A stretch of 64,000 nt of DNA from Xylophilus sp. GW821-FHT01B05 (GTDB lineage Bacteria; Pseudomonadota; Gammaproteobacteria; Burkholderiales; Burkholderiaceae_C), in NCBI GenBank assembly GCA_038961845.1, contig CP152408.1, positions 3,162,001-3,226,000 of the forward strand, written 5' to 3'. The position numbers and the translations under genes were made by a program. Every line of letters starts with the position of its first letter. The stretch's first letter is position 1. The notes under the pieces are model-generated. The model ran no database searches and had not been told where the DNA came from. It worked only from the letters and a program-made list of their open reading frames with translations. Below are positions 1 to 8,672 of the stretch, piece by piece.

Positions 1-2
1 GC

Positions 3-266
3 GCCGAGGCCGCCATGGCGCGCCGGCTGGGTTTTATGGGCAAGAGCTGCATCCATCCCAGCCAGATCGCGCTGGCCAATGCCGCCTTCCGCCCGACCGA
101 TGCCGAGATTGCCCATGCGCTCAAGGTGCTGGAGGCCGCCGATGCGGCCGACGCTGGCGGCGTGGGCGCCTGGGTGGTGGACGGCCGAATGATCGATGCC
201 CCCTTCCTCGCGCGGGCCCGCGCCATCGCCGCCAGCGCGCGGCGGCTGGGCCTGATTGGTGCCTGA
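3..266 (+). CDS. CoA ester lyase (HpcH/HpaI, CitE-like), 3' part
   Basis: C-terminal 87 residues of a citrate-lyase-beta-like CoA ester lyase; the 5' end lies before the window, so the ATG at 15 is internal. The visible part contains the family's 'GKSCIHPSQI' segment followed by the helical tail 'ARAIAASARRLGL', which closes the TIM barrel in CitE/MCL-like proteins. These enzymes cleave or form C-C bonds in acyl-CoA thioesters such as malyl-, citramalyl- or hydroxymethylglutaryl-CoA. The next gene in the same direction is a class III CoA-transferase, so the pair plausibly activates and then cleaves a dicarboxylic acid. The exact substrate cannot be read from this fragment. Confidence 0.85.
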   Translation, partial: AEAAMARRLGFMGKSCIHPSQIALANAAFRPTDAEIAHALKVLEAADAADAGGVGAWVVDGRMIDAPFLARARAIAASARRLGLIGA

Positions 267-271
267 GCCCC

Positions 272-406
272 ATGCTGTTCATTTATTCCCGTTCGCCCTG
301 AGCCCGTCGAAGGAGCCTGTCCTGAGCCTGTCGAAGGGGTGCCAGGTGCGAGCCCAGGCTTCGACAAGCTCAGCCCGAACGGGCGTATTTGTTTAATGAA
401 CAGCAT
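272..406. repeat. MITE-like intergenic repeat with 12-bp terminal inverted repeats
   Basis: The 135-bp stretch begins with ATGCTGTTCATT (272-283) and ends with its exact reverse complement AATGAACAGCAT (395-406). Just inside, CGTTCGCCCTGAGC and GCTCAGCCCGAACG form a second imperfect inverted repeat, and the core holds the widespread proteobacterial motif GAGCCTGTCGAAGG in both orientations. It fills almost the whole gap between the lyase and the CoA-transferase. It has no coding capacity, so it looks like a non-autonomous, transposase-mobilised or REP-type element. Confidence 0.6.
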
Positions 407-454
407 TGCACCCAAGCCCCCTCCCCGCTTCCCTGCCCTTCCCTGACTGCCGCC

Positions 455-1624
455 ATGACCGTTGATGCTTCTTCCTCCCCTCCCGTGCGCACCGGCCCGC
501 GCGGCCCCCTGACCGGCGTGCGTGTGCTGGACCTCAGCGCCTATATCGCCGGGCCCTATGGCTGCGCGCTGCTAGCCGACCAGGGCGCAGATGTCATCAA
601 GATCGAGCCACCCGCCGGCGACAACCTGCGCAAGTACCCGTCCACGCTGGAGGCCGAAAGCCGCGCCTTCCTGGGCGTCAACCGCAGCAAGCTGGGTGCC
701 GTGCTTGACCTGAAAAAGCCCGAAGACCTGGCCGTGCTGCGCGAGCTGGTGCGCAGTGCCGATGTGCTGGTGCACAACTTCCGCCCCAGCGTGCCCGCGC
801 GCCTGGGCATCGACTACGAGAGCCTGAGCGCCATCAACCAGCGCCTGATCTACTGCGCGGTCACCGGCTACGGCGAGCAAGGCCCGCTGTGCGAGAAAGC
901 CGGCTACGACCAGGTGCTGCAGACCATGACCGGCATGTGCACCATGCAAGCGCCCGCCGGCGCGGCGCCGCAGATCCTCTATGGCTCGGTGGTGGACTAC
1001 TACGCCGCCTCGATGGTGGCCGCCGGTGTGTCGTCGGCCCTGTACGAGCGCGAGAAAAGCGGGCGCGGCCAGCAAGTGGGCGTGTCGCTGCTGCGCTCGG
1101 CGCTGGCGATGCAGTCGGCGCGCCTGGTGTGGGCCGAGGACGAGCCGCGCGAGGTGGGCCGCGACATGCGCTCTGGTGGCATCACCGGCATCCACCCCAC
1201 CCAAGAGGGCTGGATCTACATATCGGCCAACACGCCGCACTTCTGGCGCGCGCTGTGCGAGAAGACCGGCCTGAACGAACTACTGGCCACCGACCGCTAC
1301 GACAGCGTGCGCAAGCGCGCCCAGCACCACGCAGAAATCCTGCCCAAGCTGCACGCCGCGCTGGCCGCCCGCAGCGCACTGGACTGGGAGCGCCTGTTTG
1401 GCGAAGAGGTGCCCTGCGCCGCGGCCCGCACGGTAGAAGACATGTTTGACTTCCCGCAGGCGCAGGCCGAAGACATGATCGCGCGCTTTGAGCACCCGGT
1501 GCTCGGCAGCTACCGCGGCTTCACGCGCGCCATCGCCTTCCAGCGCACGCCCGGGCCCGATCCGTTCGCCGCCCCGACGCTGGGCCAGCACGATGCGAGC
1601 GTGCGCGCCGCAGTGCGGGCCTGA
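455..1624 (+). CDS. CaiB/BaiF family (class III) CoA-transferase
   Basis: 389-residue protein of the formyl-CoA/carnitine CoA-transferase family, which moves CoA between acyl-CoA and free carboxylates through an aspartyl-CoA thioester. The N-terminal 'GVRVLDLSAYIAGPYGCALL' Rossmann segment and the 'ADVIKIE' strand are typical; the probable catalytic Asp is D152 in 'AGYDQVLQ'. I placed the start at 455 rather than the in-frame ATG at 389 because 389 lies inside the repeat element and codes for a non-conserved leader. It sits between a CoA ester lyase and an FAD oxidoreductase in the same direction, consistent with activation of a dicarboxylic or hydroxy acid. Substrate unknown. Confidence 0.9.
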   Translation: MTVDASSSPPVRTGPRGPLTGVRVLDLSAYIAGPYGCALLADQGADVIKIEPPAGDNLRKYPSTLEAESRAFLGVNRSKLGAVLDLKKPEDLAVLRELVRSADVLVHNFRPSVPARLGIDYESLSAINQRLIYCAVTGYGEQGPLCEKAGYDQVLQTMTGMCTMQAPAGAAPQILYGSVVDYYAASMVAAGVSSALYEREKSGRGQQVGVSLLRSALAMQSARLVWAEDEPREVGRDMRSGGITGIHPTQEGWIYISANTPHFWRALCEKTGLNELLATDRYDSVRKRAQHHAEILPKLHAALAARSALDWERLFGEEVPCAAARTVEDMFDFPQAQAEDMIARFEHPVLGSYRGFTRAIAFQRTPGPDPFAAPTLGQHDASVRAAVRA

Positions 1625-1643
1625 ACCCACACCGGAACAAGCC

Positions 1644-2777
1644 ATGGACAAGATTGATTGCGCCGTCATCGGCGCCGGCGTGGTCGGCTTGGCCATTGCG
1701 CGTGCGCTGGCCGCCGCCGGGCGCGAAGTCGTCATCCTGGAGGCCGAGAACGCCATTGGCACCCAGACCAGCGCGCGCAACTCCGAGGTGATCCATGCCG
1801 GCATCTCGTACGCGCCTGGCTCGCTCAAGGGCCGACTGTGCGTGGCGGGCAAGGCCGCCATGTACGCCTACTGCGAAGAGCGCGGCATTGGCCACCAGCG
1901 CATCGGCAAGCTGGTGGTCGCCACGCAAGAGTCCGAGCTGCCAGACCTGCAGAAGTACCTGGCGCTGGCCGCCGCCCAGGGCGTGACCGACCTGCAACTG
2001 CTCAGCGCCGCCGAGGCCCGTGCGATGGAGCCCGCGGTGGCCTGCGTGGGCGCGCTGTTCTCGCCGTCCACCGGCATTGTCGACAGCCATGGGCTGATGC
2101 TGGCCTACCTGGGCGACGCAGAAAACCACGGCGCGGTGCTGGCGCTGCAAAGCCCGGTCACCCACGGCCAGGCCACGGCCGACGGCATCGTGCTGCGCGC
2201 CGGCCATGGCAACGACGCCACCGAGCTGCTGTGCACCACCGTGGTCAATGCCGCAGGCCTGGGCGCGCAGCGGGTGGCACGCGCCATCGCCGGCATGCCG
2301 GCGGCGCTGGTGCCGCCGCTGTATTACGCGGTGGGGCATTACTTCACGCTGGCACGCAGCTCGCCCTTCAAGCACCTGGTCTACCCCACCAACCGCGAGG
2401 GCGACCTGCGTGCCCACGTCACCATGGACCTGGGCGGGCAGTGCAAGTTCGGGCCTGATTTGTCTTGGCGCGAGGGCGTGGACTACCAGTTCGACGCCAG
2501 CCGCGAGGCCGCCTTCTACCAGGCGGTGCGCCGCTACTACCCCGACCTGCGCGATGGCGACCTGCAGCCCGGCTACACCGGCATCCGCCCGCGCCTGCAA
2601 GGGCCGGGCTCGTCGCTGCAAGACGGCGCCAACGACTTCATCGTCCAGGGCACGGCGCAGCACGGCGTCAAAGGGCTGGTGAACCTGTTCGGCATCGAAT
2701 CGCCCGGGCTCACCTCGTCGCTGGCGCTGGGCGATTACGTGGCCGCACTGGTCGCACAACAAGGCACTGCCGCATGA
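1644..2777 (+). CDS. FAD-dependent oxidoreductase, L-2-hydroxyglutarate oxidase-like (DAO family)
   Basis: 377-residue flavoprotein. The dinucleotide-binding motif GAGVVG is at residues 10-15, followed by 'EAENAIGTQTSARNSEVIHAG', the signature region of LhgO/YgaF-like 2-hydroxy acid oxidases. The C-terminal 'GTAQHGVKGLVNLFGIESPG' closes the FAD site. Members oxidise L-2-hydroxyglutarate or related hydroxy acids to 2-oxo acids and pass electrons to the quinone pool. It starts 19 bp after the CoA-transferase stop, and its own stop overlaps the next start (ATGA), indicating one operon. LhgO is the closest match by motif; another hydroxy-dicarboxylate is equally possible. Confidence 0.85.
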   Translation: MDKIDCAVIGAGVVGLAIARALAAAGREVVILEAENAIGTQTSARNSEVIHAGISYAPGSLKGRLCVAGKAAMYAYCEERGIGHQRIGKLVVATQESELPDLQKYLALAAAQGVTDLQLLSAAEARAMEPAVACVGALFSPSTGIVDSHGLMLAYLGDAENHGAVLALQSPVTHGQATADGIVLRAGHGNDATELLCTTVVNAAGLGAQRVARAIAGMPAALVPPLYYAVGHYFTLARSSPFKHLVYPTNREGDLRAHVTMDLGGQCKFGPDLSWREGVDYQFDASREAAFYQAVRRYYPDLRDGDLQPGYTGIRPRLQGPGSSLQDGANDFIVQGTAQHGVKGLVNLFGIESPGLTSSLALGDYVAALVAQQGTAA

Positions 2778-3637
2778 CCGACACCGCCATCCCCCACACC
2801 CAGGGCACGGCCGCACCGAAGCTGGCCGTGCCGGCCAACACCTGCGACGCGCACATCCATATCTACGACCGGCGCTTTCCCAGCATTGGCGACCCGCAGC
2901 GCGCACTGGCTCAGGCCACCGCCGCTGATTACCAGCGGCTGCAGGCGCGGCTGGGTACCTCGCGCACCGTGGTGGTCACGCCCACGGTGTATGGCACCGA
3001 CAACCGGGTGACGCTCGACGCCATTGCCCAACTGGGCGCAGACCGCGCCCGTGGCGTGGCCGTGCTGCACCCGGATGTGGACGACGCCACGCTGCAAGCG
3101 CTGGACGCCGGTGGCGTGCGCGGCATCCGCTTTACCTTGTTCGACCCGGCCACCGCCGTCACCCGCTTTGACATGGTCGAGCCGCTGGCGCGCCGCATCG
3201 CGCCGCTGGGCTGGCATGTGCAACTGCACTGGCGTGGCGACCAGATCGCCCGGCACGCCGCCCTGCTGCAGCGCCTGCCTTGCCCCATGGTGTTCGACCA
3301 CATGGCCCGCCTGCCGCACCCGGATGGCCCGGCGCACCCGGCTTTCGAAGTGGTGGCGCGGCTGCTGGACAGCGGGCGCGCCTGGGTGAAGATGTCTGGT
3401 CCCTACCTGGACCCGGCGCCCGCAGGCCAGGCCGACAGCCGTGCGGCCGTGGCGGCCGCGCTGCTGCAACGCGCCCCCGAGCGCTTGGTATGGGGCAGCG
3501 ACTGGCCGCACCCGACCGAAAAACAAAACACGCCCGATGACGCCGCCCTGCTGGACCGCTGGGCCTCTTGGGTGCCGGATGCCGCGGCACGCCAGCGCGT
3601 GCTGGTCGACAACTCGGCGCGGCTCTACGGCTTTTGA
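2774..3637 (+). CDS. amidohydrolase family protein (PDC hydrolase/LigI-like)
   Basis: 287-residue metal-dependent hydrolase of the amidohydrolase_2 fold. The metal-binding strand-1 motif 'CDAHIHIYD' (H27, H29) and the C-terminal 'WGSDWPHPT' with catalytic-type Asp D243 are both present. The layout resembles 2-pyrone-4,6-dicarboxylate hydrolase and sulfomuconolactone hydrolase, lactonases of aromatic or dicarboxylate breakdown. The start codon overlaps the preceding stop (ATGA), so translation is coupled to the FAD oxidoreductase. Its 3' end overlaps the convergent LysR gene by 13 bp. Substrate not determinable. Confidence 0.85.
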   Translation: MTDTAIPHTQGTAAPKLAVPANTCDAHIHIYDRRFPSIGDPQRALAQATAADYQRLQARLGTSRTVVVTPTVYGTDNRVTLDAIAQLGADRARGVAVLHPDVDDATLQALDAGGVRGIRFTLFDPATAVTRFDMVEPLARRIAPLGWHVQLHWRGDQIARHAALLQRLPCPMVFDHMARLPHPDGPAHPAFEVVARLLDSGRAWVKMSGPYLDPAPAGQADSRAAVAAALLQRAPERLVWGSDWPHPTEKQNTPDDAALLDRWASWVPDAAARQRVLVDNSARLYGF

Positions 3638-4533
3638 GCGCCAGCCATCGCTTCTTCGCCATAGCGCCGCCGCACCGCCCCATGGAACGCCTCCAGCACC
3701 GCCTGCATCAACCGGCTTTCGGCATCGGCCGGCCGGCACACCAGCGCGATGTGGCGCACCGGCGCGCCGCGGCCCAGCGGCACCTGCAGCATCGGGTAGG
3801 CCTGCAGCAATTCGTCGCGCAGCGCCGGCACCACCGACACGCCGAGCCCGGCCGACACCATGGCGGCGATGGCCTCGGTGCCGGGCAGGTCGAAGGCCTC
3901 GCGCAGGCGCGGCGCAATCCGCTGCACGTACTGCGCGGCCATCCGCCCGCCGGTGGTGACCGGGTCCATCCGGATCCAGTCGTAGCGGCGCAGCAGCTCG
4001 GCCGGCGGCGCCAGGCGCGCCGTGGGCGGCGCGATCATCACAAAGGTTTCGCGCAGCAGCGGGAACCAGCTCAGCCGGCTCGACCCGCCAGACTGCGGCC
4101 GCACCAGCACCGCGGCGTCGATGCGGCCGGCCTTTACATCGTCCAGCAGCACGGTCGACGGGCCCTTGGAGATCGCGTATTCCAGCGTCGGCGCGCGCTC
4201 GCGCAGCTTCTGCATGGCCGCCGGCAGCAGCGCCACCTGGGCCGACTCCACCGTACCCAGCCGGATGCGCCCGGTGATCGCCACGCCCTGGCGGCTGCGC
4301 AGTGCCTCCAGCGTATCGACCGTCTGGGCCAGCGTGCCGGCGATCTCGAGCGCGAAGGGTGTCGGTCGCACCTGCCGGGCCGAGCGGTCGAACAGCGGCT
4401 GGCCAAAGTAAGCTTCCAGGTGCTGCATCTGCAGACTCACCGCGCTCGCGGTCAGGTTCACGTCTTTGGCGGCGGCGGCAAACGAGCCGTGCTGCAGCAC
4501 GGCCACCAGGGTCTGGAGAAATTGAAGTTTCAT
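3625..4533 (-). CDS. LysR family transcriptional regulator
   Basis: 302 residues, the standard LysR length. The N-terminal winged helix-turn-helix is clear ('FLQTLVAVLQHGSFAAAAKDVNLTASAVSLQMQHLE', residues 4-40), followed by a periplasmic-binding-protein-like effector domain. It diverges from the Bug receptor gene with a 71-bp gap and faces the catabolic genes tail to tail, so it probably controls the receptor and perhaps the 455-3637 operon in response to the imported carboxylate. Confidence 0.9.
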   Translation of the reverse strand: MKLQFLQTLVAVLQHGSFAAAAKDVNLTASAVSLQMQHLEAYFGQPLFDRSARQVRPTPFALEIAGTLAQTVDTLEALRSRQGVAITGRIRLGTVESAQVALLPAAMQKLRERAPTLEYAISKGPSTVLLDDVKAGRIDAAVLVRPQSGGSSRLSWFPLLRETFVMIAPPTARLAPPAELLRRYDWIRMDPVTTGGRMAAQYVQRIAPRLREAFDLPGTEAIAAMVSAGLGVSVVPALRDELLQAYPMLQVPLGRGAPVRHIALVCRPADAESRLMQAVLEAFHGAVRRRYGEEAMAGAQKP

Positions 4534-4604
4534 GGGCGCGTTTTCGGCGCCATTGTCCCCCCGTGCATCGCACGCTTTTTACTGCTTGTAGAAGAGAGAT
4601 CTTG

Positions 4605-5579
4605 ATGACACAGCTTCCCCGCCGCCTTGTACTGGCCGCAGCCGGCGCCGCCCTGCTGCCGCTGGCCGCCATGGCGCAGCCCGCCGCCTTCCCCTCCAAG
4701 CCGATCCGCGTCATCGTGCCCTATGCCGCTGGCGGTGGTGCCGATGCCAATGCGCGCCTGCTGGCCCAGCCCCTGTCGGTGCTGCTCGGCCAGCCGGTGA
4801 TCGTGGAGAACCGCCCCGGCGCCAGCGGCGTGCTGGCCGCGCAAGCCGTGGTGCAGTCGCCTGCCGACGGCTACACGCTGCTGTTCGATGCCTTCCCCTA
4901 TGCAGTCAATGCGGTGCTGCGCAAGCTGCCCTTCGACCCGGTCAAGGACCTGGTGCCGGTATCGCAGGCGCTCAACATGCCCAACATCCTGGTCGTGCCC
5001 GCCAATGCACCCTACAAGACCTTCAAGGACTTGGTTACGTACGCCCGCGCCCACCCCGCAGAACTCAACTTTGCCTCCTACGGCGCCGGCGGCTCGGCCC
5101 ACCTGGCCGCAGAAATGCTCAAGCGCGACGCCGGCATCGACTGGGTGCACGTGCCCTACAAGGGCGGCGCGCCCGCCATCACCGATCTGCTGGCCGGCCA
5201 GGTGTCGGCGTACTTCGCCAACCCGGTCTCCGGCCTGAGCTATGTGAAGGCAGGCAAGCTGCGCGCCTTGGCTACCACCGGCGCGCGCCGCATGGAGGCT
5301 CTGCCCGATGTGCCCACCGTCCAGGAGAGCGGCTACAAGGACTTCGAGGTGGTCGAGTGGAACGGCTTCTTCGCGCCCGCCGGCACCCCGCAACCGGTGA
5401 TCGCCCGCCTGGCCGCCGCCGTGCGCGACGCCACGCGCCAGCCCGAGGTAAAGCAGCGCATGCTGTCCCTGGGCATCGAGCCGGTCGGCAACACGCCGCA
5501 AGAGTTCAAGACCTTCCTGGGTGGACAGATCTCGCGCTGGAGCGCCCTGGTCAAGACCAATGGCATTACGGTTGATTGA
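4605..5579 (+). CDS. tripartite tricarboxylate transporter substrate-binding protein (Bug family)
   Basis: 324-residue periplasmic receptor. A signal peptide with a twin-Arg-like start (RRLVLAAAGAALL) ends near 'AAMA' (about residue 24). 'PSKPIRVIVPYAAGGGADANARLLA' is the hallmark first strand and ligand loop of Bug receptors. They bind carboxylates with high affinity, sometimes with an orphan receptor serving a distant TctAB membrane pair; none is in this window. The start at 4605 follows GAGAG. The stop is immediately followed by an AT-rich repeat whose hairpins may act as terminator. Confidence 0.92.
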   Translation: MTQLPRRLVLAAAGAALLPLAAMAQPAAFPSKPIRVIVPYAAGGGADANARLLAQPLSVLLGQPVIVENRPGASGVLAAQAVVQSPADGYTLLFDAFPYAVNAVLRKLPFDPVKDLVPVSQALNMPNILVVPANAPYKTFKDLVTYARAHPAELNFASYGAGGSAHLAAEMLKRDAGIDWVHVPYKGGAPAITDLLAGQVSAYFANPVSGLSYVKAGKLRALATTGARRMEALPDVPTVQESGYKDFEVVEWNGFFAPAGTPQPVIARLAAAVRDATRQPEVKQRMLSLGIEPVGNTPQEFKTFLGGQISRWSALVKTNGITVD

Positions 5580-5580
5580 T

Positions 5581-5650
5581 AAAGCTATTAAATAGATAGC
5601 TAATAACCCAGGCTGCACCTGGGCTAGAGGCATATTTCACTATAAATTTG
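5581..5650 (+). repeat. AT-rich Comamonadaceae-type interspersed repeat, copy R1
   Basis: Two hairpins in series: GCTAT/ATAGC (5584-5600) and CCCAGG/CCTGGG (5607-5623), then CTAGAGGCATATTT. It lies right after the Bug receptor stop and before the convergent OmpA-like gene. It is the clearest consensus copy of the family described for R2-R9. Confidence 0.85.
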
Positions 5651-5668
5651 CGCCGGCCGGGCGGCCTT

Positions 5669-6172
5669 TTAGTCGACCAGCATCACGTCCACCCGGTTGG
5701 CGGCGTCGGCCTTGCCGAACTGGGTGGTGGGCACGCTGCTGACGCGGCCACGCAGCTCGATTTTGTCCTCGGGCAGGCCCAGCCCCTTGAGCGCTTCGCG
5801 CACGTTGTTCACACGCAGCGCATCGACGGATGTGGAATCCATCGGCCCGATCGAGGCGCCCATATAGCCCAGCACCAGGGCGCGGCGCCCGACCGTCACC
5901 CCCTTCACGACATTGGCCAGCGCCTGCTCGGCCCCCGGCGCCATCGTGCTGCTGCCCGGCGCGAAGTAGAACTTGACGATGCCGTCTTCGATTGCCACGC
6001 GCGCACCTTCGGACGATACGAGCGCGGGCACCGCGTGCGGCCGCCGTTGCGGCTTGTGACGAACGTGGTGGACCGTGGCGGCGATCACGGTGGCTACAAC
6101 GAGCACCACCACGACCGCCACCAGGCCCAAAGCCAGACGCTGCTGGCTGTCTTCGTCATGCGAAATGCTCAT
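5669..6172 (-). CDS. membrane-anchored OmpA-like C-terminal domain protein
   Basis: 167 residues. A short charged N-terminus is followed by one strongly hydrophobic segment (about residues 13-34, 'LGLVAVVVVLVVATVIAATV') and then a degenerate OmpA/MotB-like peptidoglycan-binding domain. In it 'VKFYFAPGSSTMAPGAEQAL' stands for the usual strand with 'LTPEG', and 'NRVDVMLVD' is the terminal strand. Predicted inner-membrane protein with a periplasmic domain. Transcribed alone; function unknown. Confidence 0.7.
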   Translation of the reverse strand: MSISHDEDSQQRLALGLVAVVVVLVVATVIAATVHHVRHKPQRRPHAVPALVSSEGARVAIEDGIVKFYFAPGSSTMAPGAEQALANVVKGVTVGRRALVLGYMGASIGPMDSTSVDALRVNNVREALKGLGLPEDKIELRGRVSSVPTTQFGKADAANRVDVMLVD

Positions 6173-6222
6173 GGAGATGACACCTGGATGAAAATTGGCG
6201 TGTTGCCAAGCCCAAATTGTAG

Positions 6223-6843
6223 ATGTCCCCCCTCTCCCCGCTACCTCCGCCGGCCCCGGGACGCGATCCCGCAGCCATGCTGCAAAGCACCCTGGCCCGC
6301 TGGGGCGGCCAGGACGACCTCTGGCTGTTTGGCTACGGCTCCCTCATCTGGCGCCCCGACTTCCCCTACGCGGAACGCCGCGCGGCGCGGGTGCACGGCT
6401 GGCACCGCGCGCTCAAGATGTGGAGCCGCGTCAACCGTGGCACGCCGGAATGCCCGGGCCTGGTGTTTGGCCTGCTCAGCGGCGGCAGTTGCTGCGGCAT
6501 GGTGTTCCGGGTCGAGGGCGGGCTTGGGCGCGACACGCTCACCGCCTTGTGGGCGCGCGAGATGGTGACCGGCGTCTACGACCCGCGCTGGCTGCGCTGC
6601 ACCACGCCTGAGGGGCCGGTCAGCGCCCTCGCCTTCACCCTGTCGCGCACCAGCCCCAGCCACACCGGCGTGCTCAGTGATGCCGACTACCGCCGCATCT
6701 TTGCCGCCGCCAGCGGCCGCTTTGGCACCACCCGTGACTACGCCCGCAGCACCTACGACGCGCTGTGCCGGCTGGGCATAGAAGACAGAGCGCTGGCGCG
6801 CCTGCTGCGCCTGTCACAAGCGGATGCATCGCCCGACAAGTAA
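6223..6843 (+). CDS. chaC: gamma-glutamylcyclotransferase (ChaC-like)
   Basis: 206-residue ChaC-family protein, expected to cleave glutathione to 5-oxoproline and Cys-Gly in the cytoplasm. The substrate-binding motif 'FGYGSLIWRPDF' is near residue 38. 'WALKM'-type and 'GxxRGTPxxPGL' segments of the family are recognisable as 'HRALKMWSRVNRGTPECPGL'. A first in-frame ATG gives the proline-rich start used here; a second, at residue 19, is possible. Followed closely by a superoxide dismutase gene. Confidence 0.88.
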   Translation: MSPLSPLPPPAPGRDPAAMLQSTLARWGGQDDLWLFGYGSLIWRPDFPYAERRAARVHGWHRALKMWSRVNRGTPECPGLVFGLLSGGSCCGMVFRVEGGLGRDTLTALWAREMVTGVYDPRWLRCTTPEGPVSALAFTLSRTSPSHTGVLSDADYRRIFAAASGRFGTTRDYARSTYDALCRLGIEDRALARLLRLSQADASPDK

Positions 6844-6889
6844 GCACGTAGAGTTTCCGGCTGTCTGTTTCTTTGCCGAGGCTTCCCCC

Positions 6890-7414
6890 ATGCACCAATC
6901 GATGATTGCCGCACCCGCCCTGGCGGCACTGCTGCTGGCTGGCTGCGCCAGCGGCACCGGCCCTTCCGCCCGCGCCGTGGCAGAGCTGCAGCCCACCCGC
7001 GGCAGCAGCGTCTCGGGCCAGGTCGAATTTGTGCAGCAAGGCGACGTGATGCACGTAAGCGGCACCGTCCGCGGTCTGCCGCCCAACTCCGAGCACGGCT
7101 TTCATATCCATGAAAAGGGCGATTGCTCCAGCGGCGACGGCATGAGCGCCGGCGGCCATTTCAACCCCATGGCGGCCACGCACGGCCGCTTCGGCCAGCC
7201 CGGCGCGCATGCCGGTGACCTGCCCAGCCTGCACGCCGACGCCAACGGCGTTGCCACCTTCAGCGCGGACGACCGCAGCGCCGCAGTGGGCAGCGGCCCG
7301 GCCGACGTGGTCGGGCGCGGCCTGATCGTGCACCGCGACCCGGACGACTACGTAACCCAGCCCACCGGCAACGCCGGCCCGCGCCTGGCCTGCGCCGTCA
7401 TCACCCGGCGCTGA
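6890..7414 (+). CDS. sodC: Cu/Zn superoxide dismutase, lipoprotein
   Basis: 174 residues. A lipoprotein signal ends at lipobox LAGC (C19), so the enzyme is probably anchored on the periplasmic side of a membrane. It dismutates superoxide. The metal ligands of the family are all visible: H72, H74, H90 and H148 for copper and H90, H98, H107 and D110 for zinc. C79 and C168 form the expected disulfide. The start at 6890 was preferred over 6824, which would overlap chaC and bury the signal peptide. The 3' end overlaps the convergent nucleotidyltransferase by 14 bp. Confidence 0.93.
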   Translation: MHQSMIAAPALAALLLAGCASGTGPSARAVAELQPTRGSSVSGQVEFVQQGDVMHVSGTVRGLPPNSEHGFHIHEKGDCSSGDGMSAGGHFNPMAATHGRFGQPGAHAGDLPSLHADANGVATFSADDRSAAVGSGPADVVGRGLIVHRDPDDYVTQPTGNAGPRLACAVITRR

Positions 7415-7982
7415 GGCGCGCCAGCAGGCGCTCGGCGGCGGCGAGATCGGCCAGGGTGTCGATATCGGTCACTGCGCCGATGTCATCCAGGGTGATGTCG
7501 GCCACCGCATGCGCTGCGCGCAAGCCACGCAACACGCTTTTGGCGCCCTCATCGCCGCGCAGCGCCAGCAACTGCGGCCCGGCAGACGCGGCAAAGCCCA
7601 CCGGATGGGCATGCGTGCCATCAACCCAGGGCACGACCGCCGCCTGCCCGCCCTCGGCCAGCAGCGCAGCCACGCGGCGCAGGCTGTTCGGCGCGATCAG
7701 CGGCAGATCCGCCGGCAGCACCAGCCAGCCGCCCAAGCCCGGCGTGGCCCGCACCGCCGCCGCAATCGAATCGCCCATGCCCGCATGCCGCGCTTGCTCC
7801 AGATGCCAGGGCAGCCCGCTTGCGCGCACAGCAGCCAAGGTACGTTCCAGCACCGCTGTGCCGCCCAGCAAGGCCTGCAGCTTGTGCACCGAGCCGCCCG
7901 AAGCCAGAAAGCGTTCGCCGCGCCCGGAGGCCAGGACCAGCACCGTGGGCTGGGCAACATTGGATGAATGGAGTGTTGACAT
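7401..7982 (-). CDS. MobA/MocA-like NTP transferase (molybdopterin nucleotidyltransferase family)
   Basis: 193 residues with a GT-A nucleotidyltransferase fold. '[12 protein letters not shown]' near residue 14 corresponds to the LAAGxxxRM nucleotide loop, with a later Lys in 'VHKLQALL', and 'VLPADLPLI' is the metal-binding strand. It resembles MocA, which attaches CMP to molybdopterin; no molybdoenzyme gene is nearby to confirm this. The start at 7982 leaves 33 bp to the divergent pdxH; a longer in-frame extension would run antisense through pdxH and was not used. Confidence 0.8.
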   Translation of the reverse strand: MSTLHSSNVAQPTVLVLASGRGERFLASGGSVHKLQALLGGTAVLERTLAAVRASGLPWHLEQARHAGMGDSIAAAVRATPGLGGWLVLPADLPLIAPNSLRRVAALLAEGGQAAVVPWVDGTHAHPVGFAASAGPQLLALRGDEGAKSVLRGLRAAHAVADITLDDIGAVTDIDTLADLAAAERLLARLSAG

Positions 7983-8015
7983 GCGGGAGATGAAGGTGGC
8001 CGGCACAATACTGCC

Positions 8016-8663
8016 ATGAGCCAGACTTCTACCGCGATTGCCGACCTGCGCAAGAACTACGGGCGTGCCGCCCTTGATGAACAAGCCTCGCATGCTGACC
8101 CCCTGCAGCAGTTCGACCTGTGGCTGCAAGAGGCGCTGAACGGCGCCCTGCCCGACCCCAACGCCATGACCCTGGCCACTGTTGGCAGTGACCTGCGGCC
8201 CAGCACGCGCATCGTGCTGGTCAAGGGCTACGACGCGCGCGGCATCGTCTGGTACACCAACTACGACAGCCGTAAGGGCCAGCAACTGGCCGGCAACCCG
8301 TTTGCCGCACTGCAGTTCCATTGGGTCGAGCTGGAGCGCGTGGTACGCATAGAAGGCCGCGTGGAACGCACCAGCGAGGCCGAGAGCGACGCCTACTTCG
8401 CCAGCCGCCCGCTGGATTCGCGCATCGGCGCCTGGGCCAGCCCGCAAAGCCAGGTCATCGACGGCCGCAGCCTGCTGGTGACCAATGCCGCCAAGTACGC
8501 CGCCCAGTTCCTGCTGAAACCGCCGCGCCCGCCGCATTGGGGCGGCTACCGCCTGGTGCCCGACGCCTGGGAGTTCTGGCAAGGCCGCGCCAGCCGCCTG
8601 CACGACCGGCTGCGCTACCGGCGCGAAGGCGACGCCTGGGTGCGTGAACGCCTCGCGCCCTGA
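8016..8663 (+). CDS. pdxH: pyridoxamine 5'-phosphate oxidase
   Basis: 215 residues, the usual PdxH length. This FMN enzyme oxidises pyridoxine/pyridoxamine 5'-phosphate to pyridoxal 5'-phosphate in the cytoplasm. Recognisable segments: '[10 protein letters not shown]', '[19 protein letters not shown]' (FMN phosphate contacts), '[18 protein letters not shown]', and the C-terminal signature '[13 protein letters not shown]' that binds PLP phosphate. Single gene with divergent and convergent neighbours. Confidence 0.96.
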   Translation: MSQTSTAIADLRKNYGRAALDEQASHADPLQQFDLWLQEALNGALPDPNAMTLATVGSDLRPSTRIVLVKGYDARGIVWYTNYDSRKGQQLAGNPFAALQFHWVELERVVRIEGRVERTSEAESDAYFASRPLDSRIGAWASPQSQVIDGRSLLVTNAAKYAAQFLLKPPRPPHWGGYRLVPDAWEFWQGRASRLHDRLRYRREGDAWVRERLAP

Positions 8664-8672
8664 TCCTGCGCC

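Noticed and set aside
2735..4714. A 659-codon open frame on the minus strand across the amidohydrolase, LysR and Bug receptor starts
   Set aside because: It crosses three supported genes and has a low-complexity Arg/Gly/Ala composition; a GC-rich shadow.
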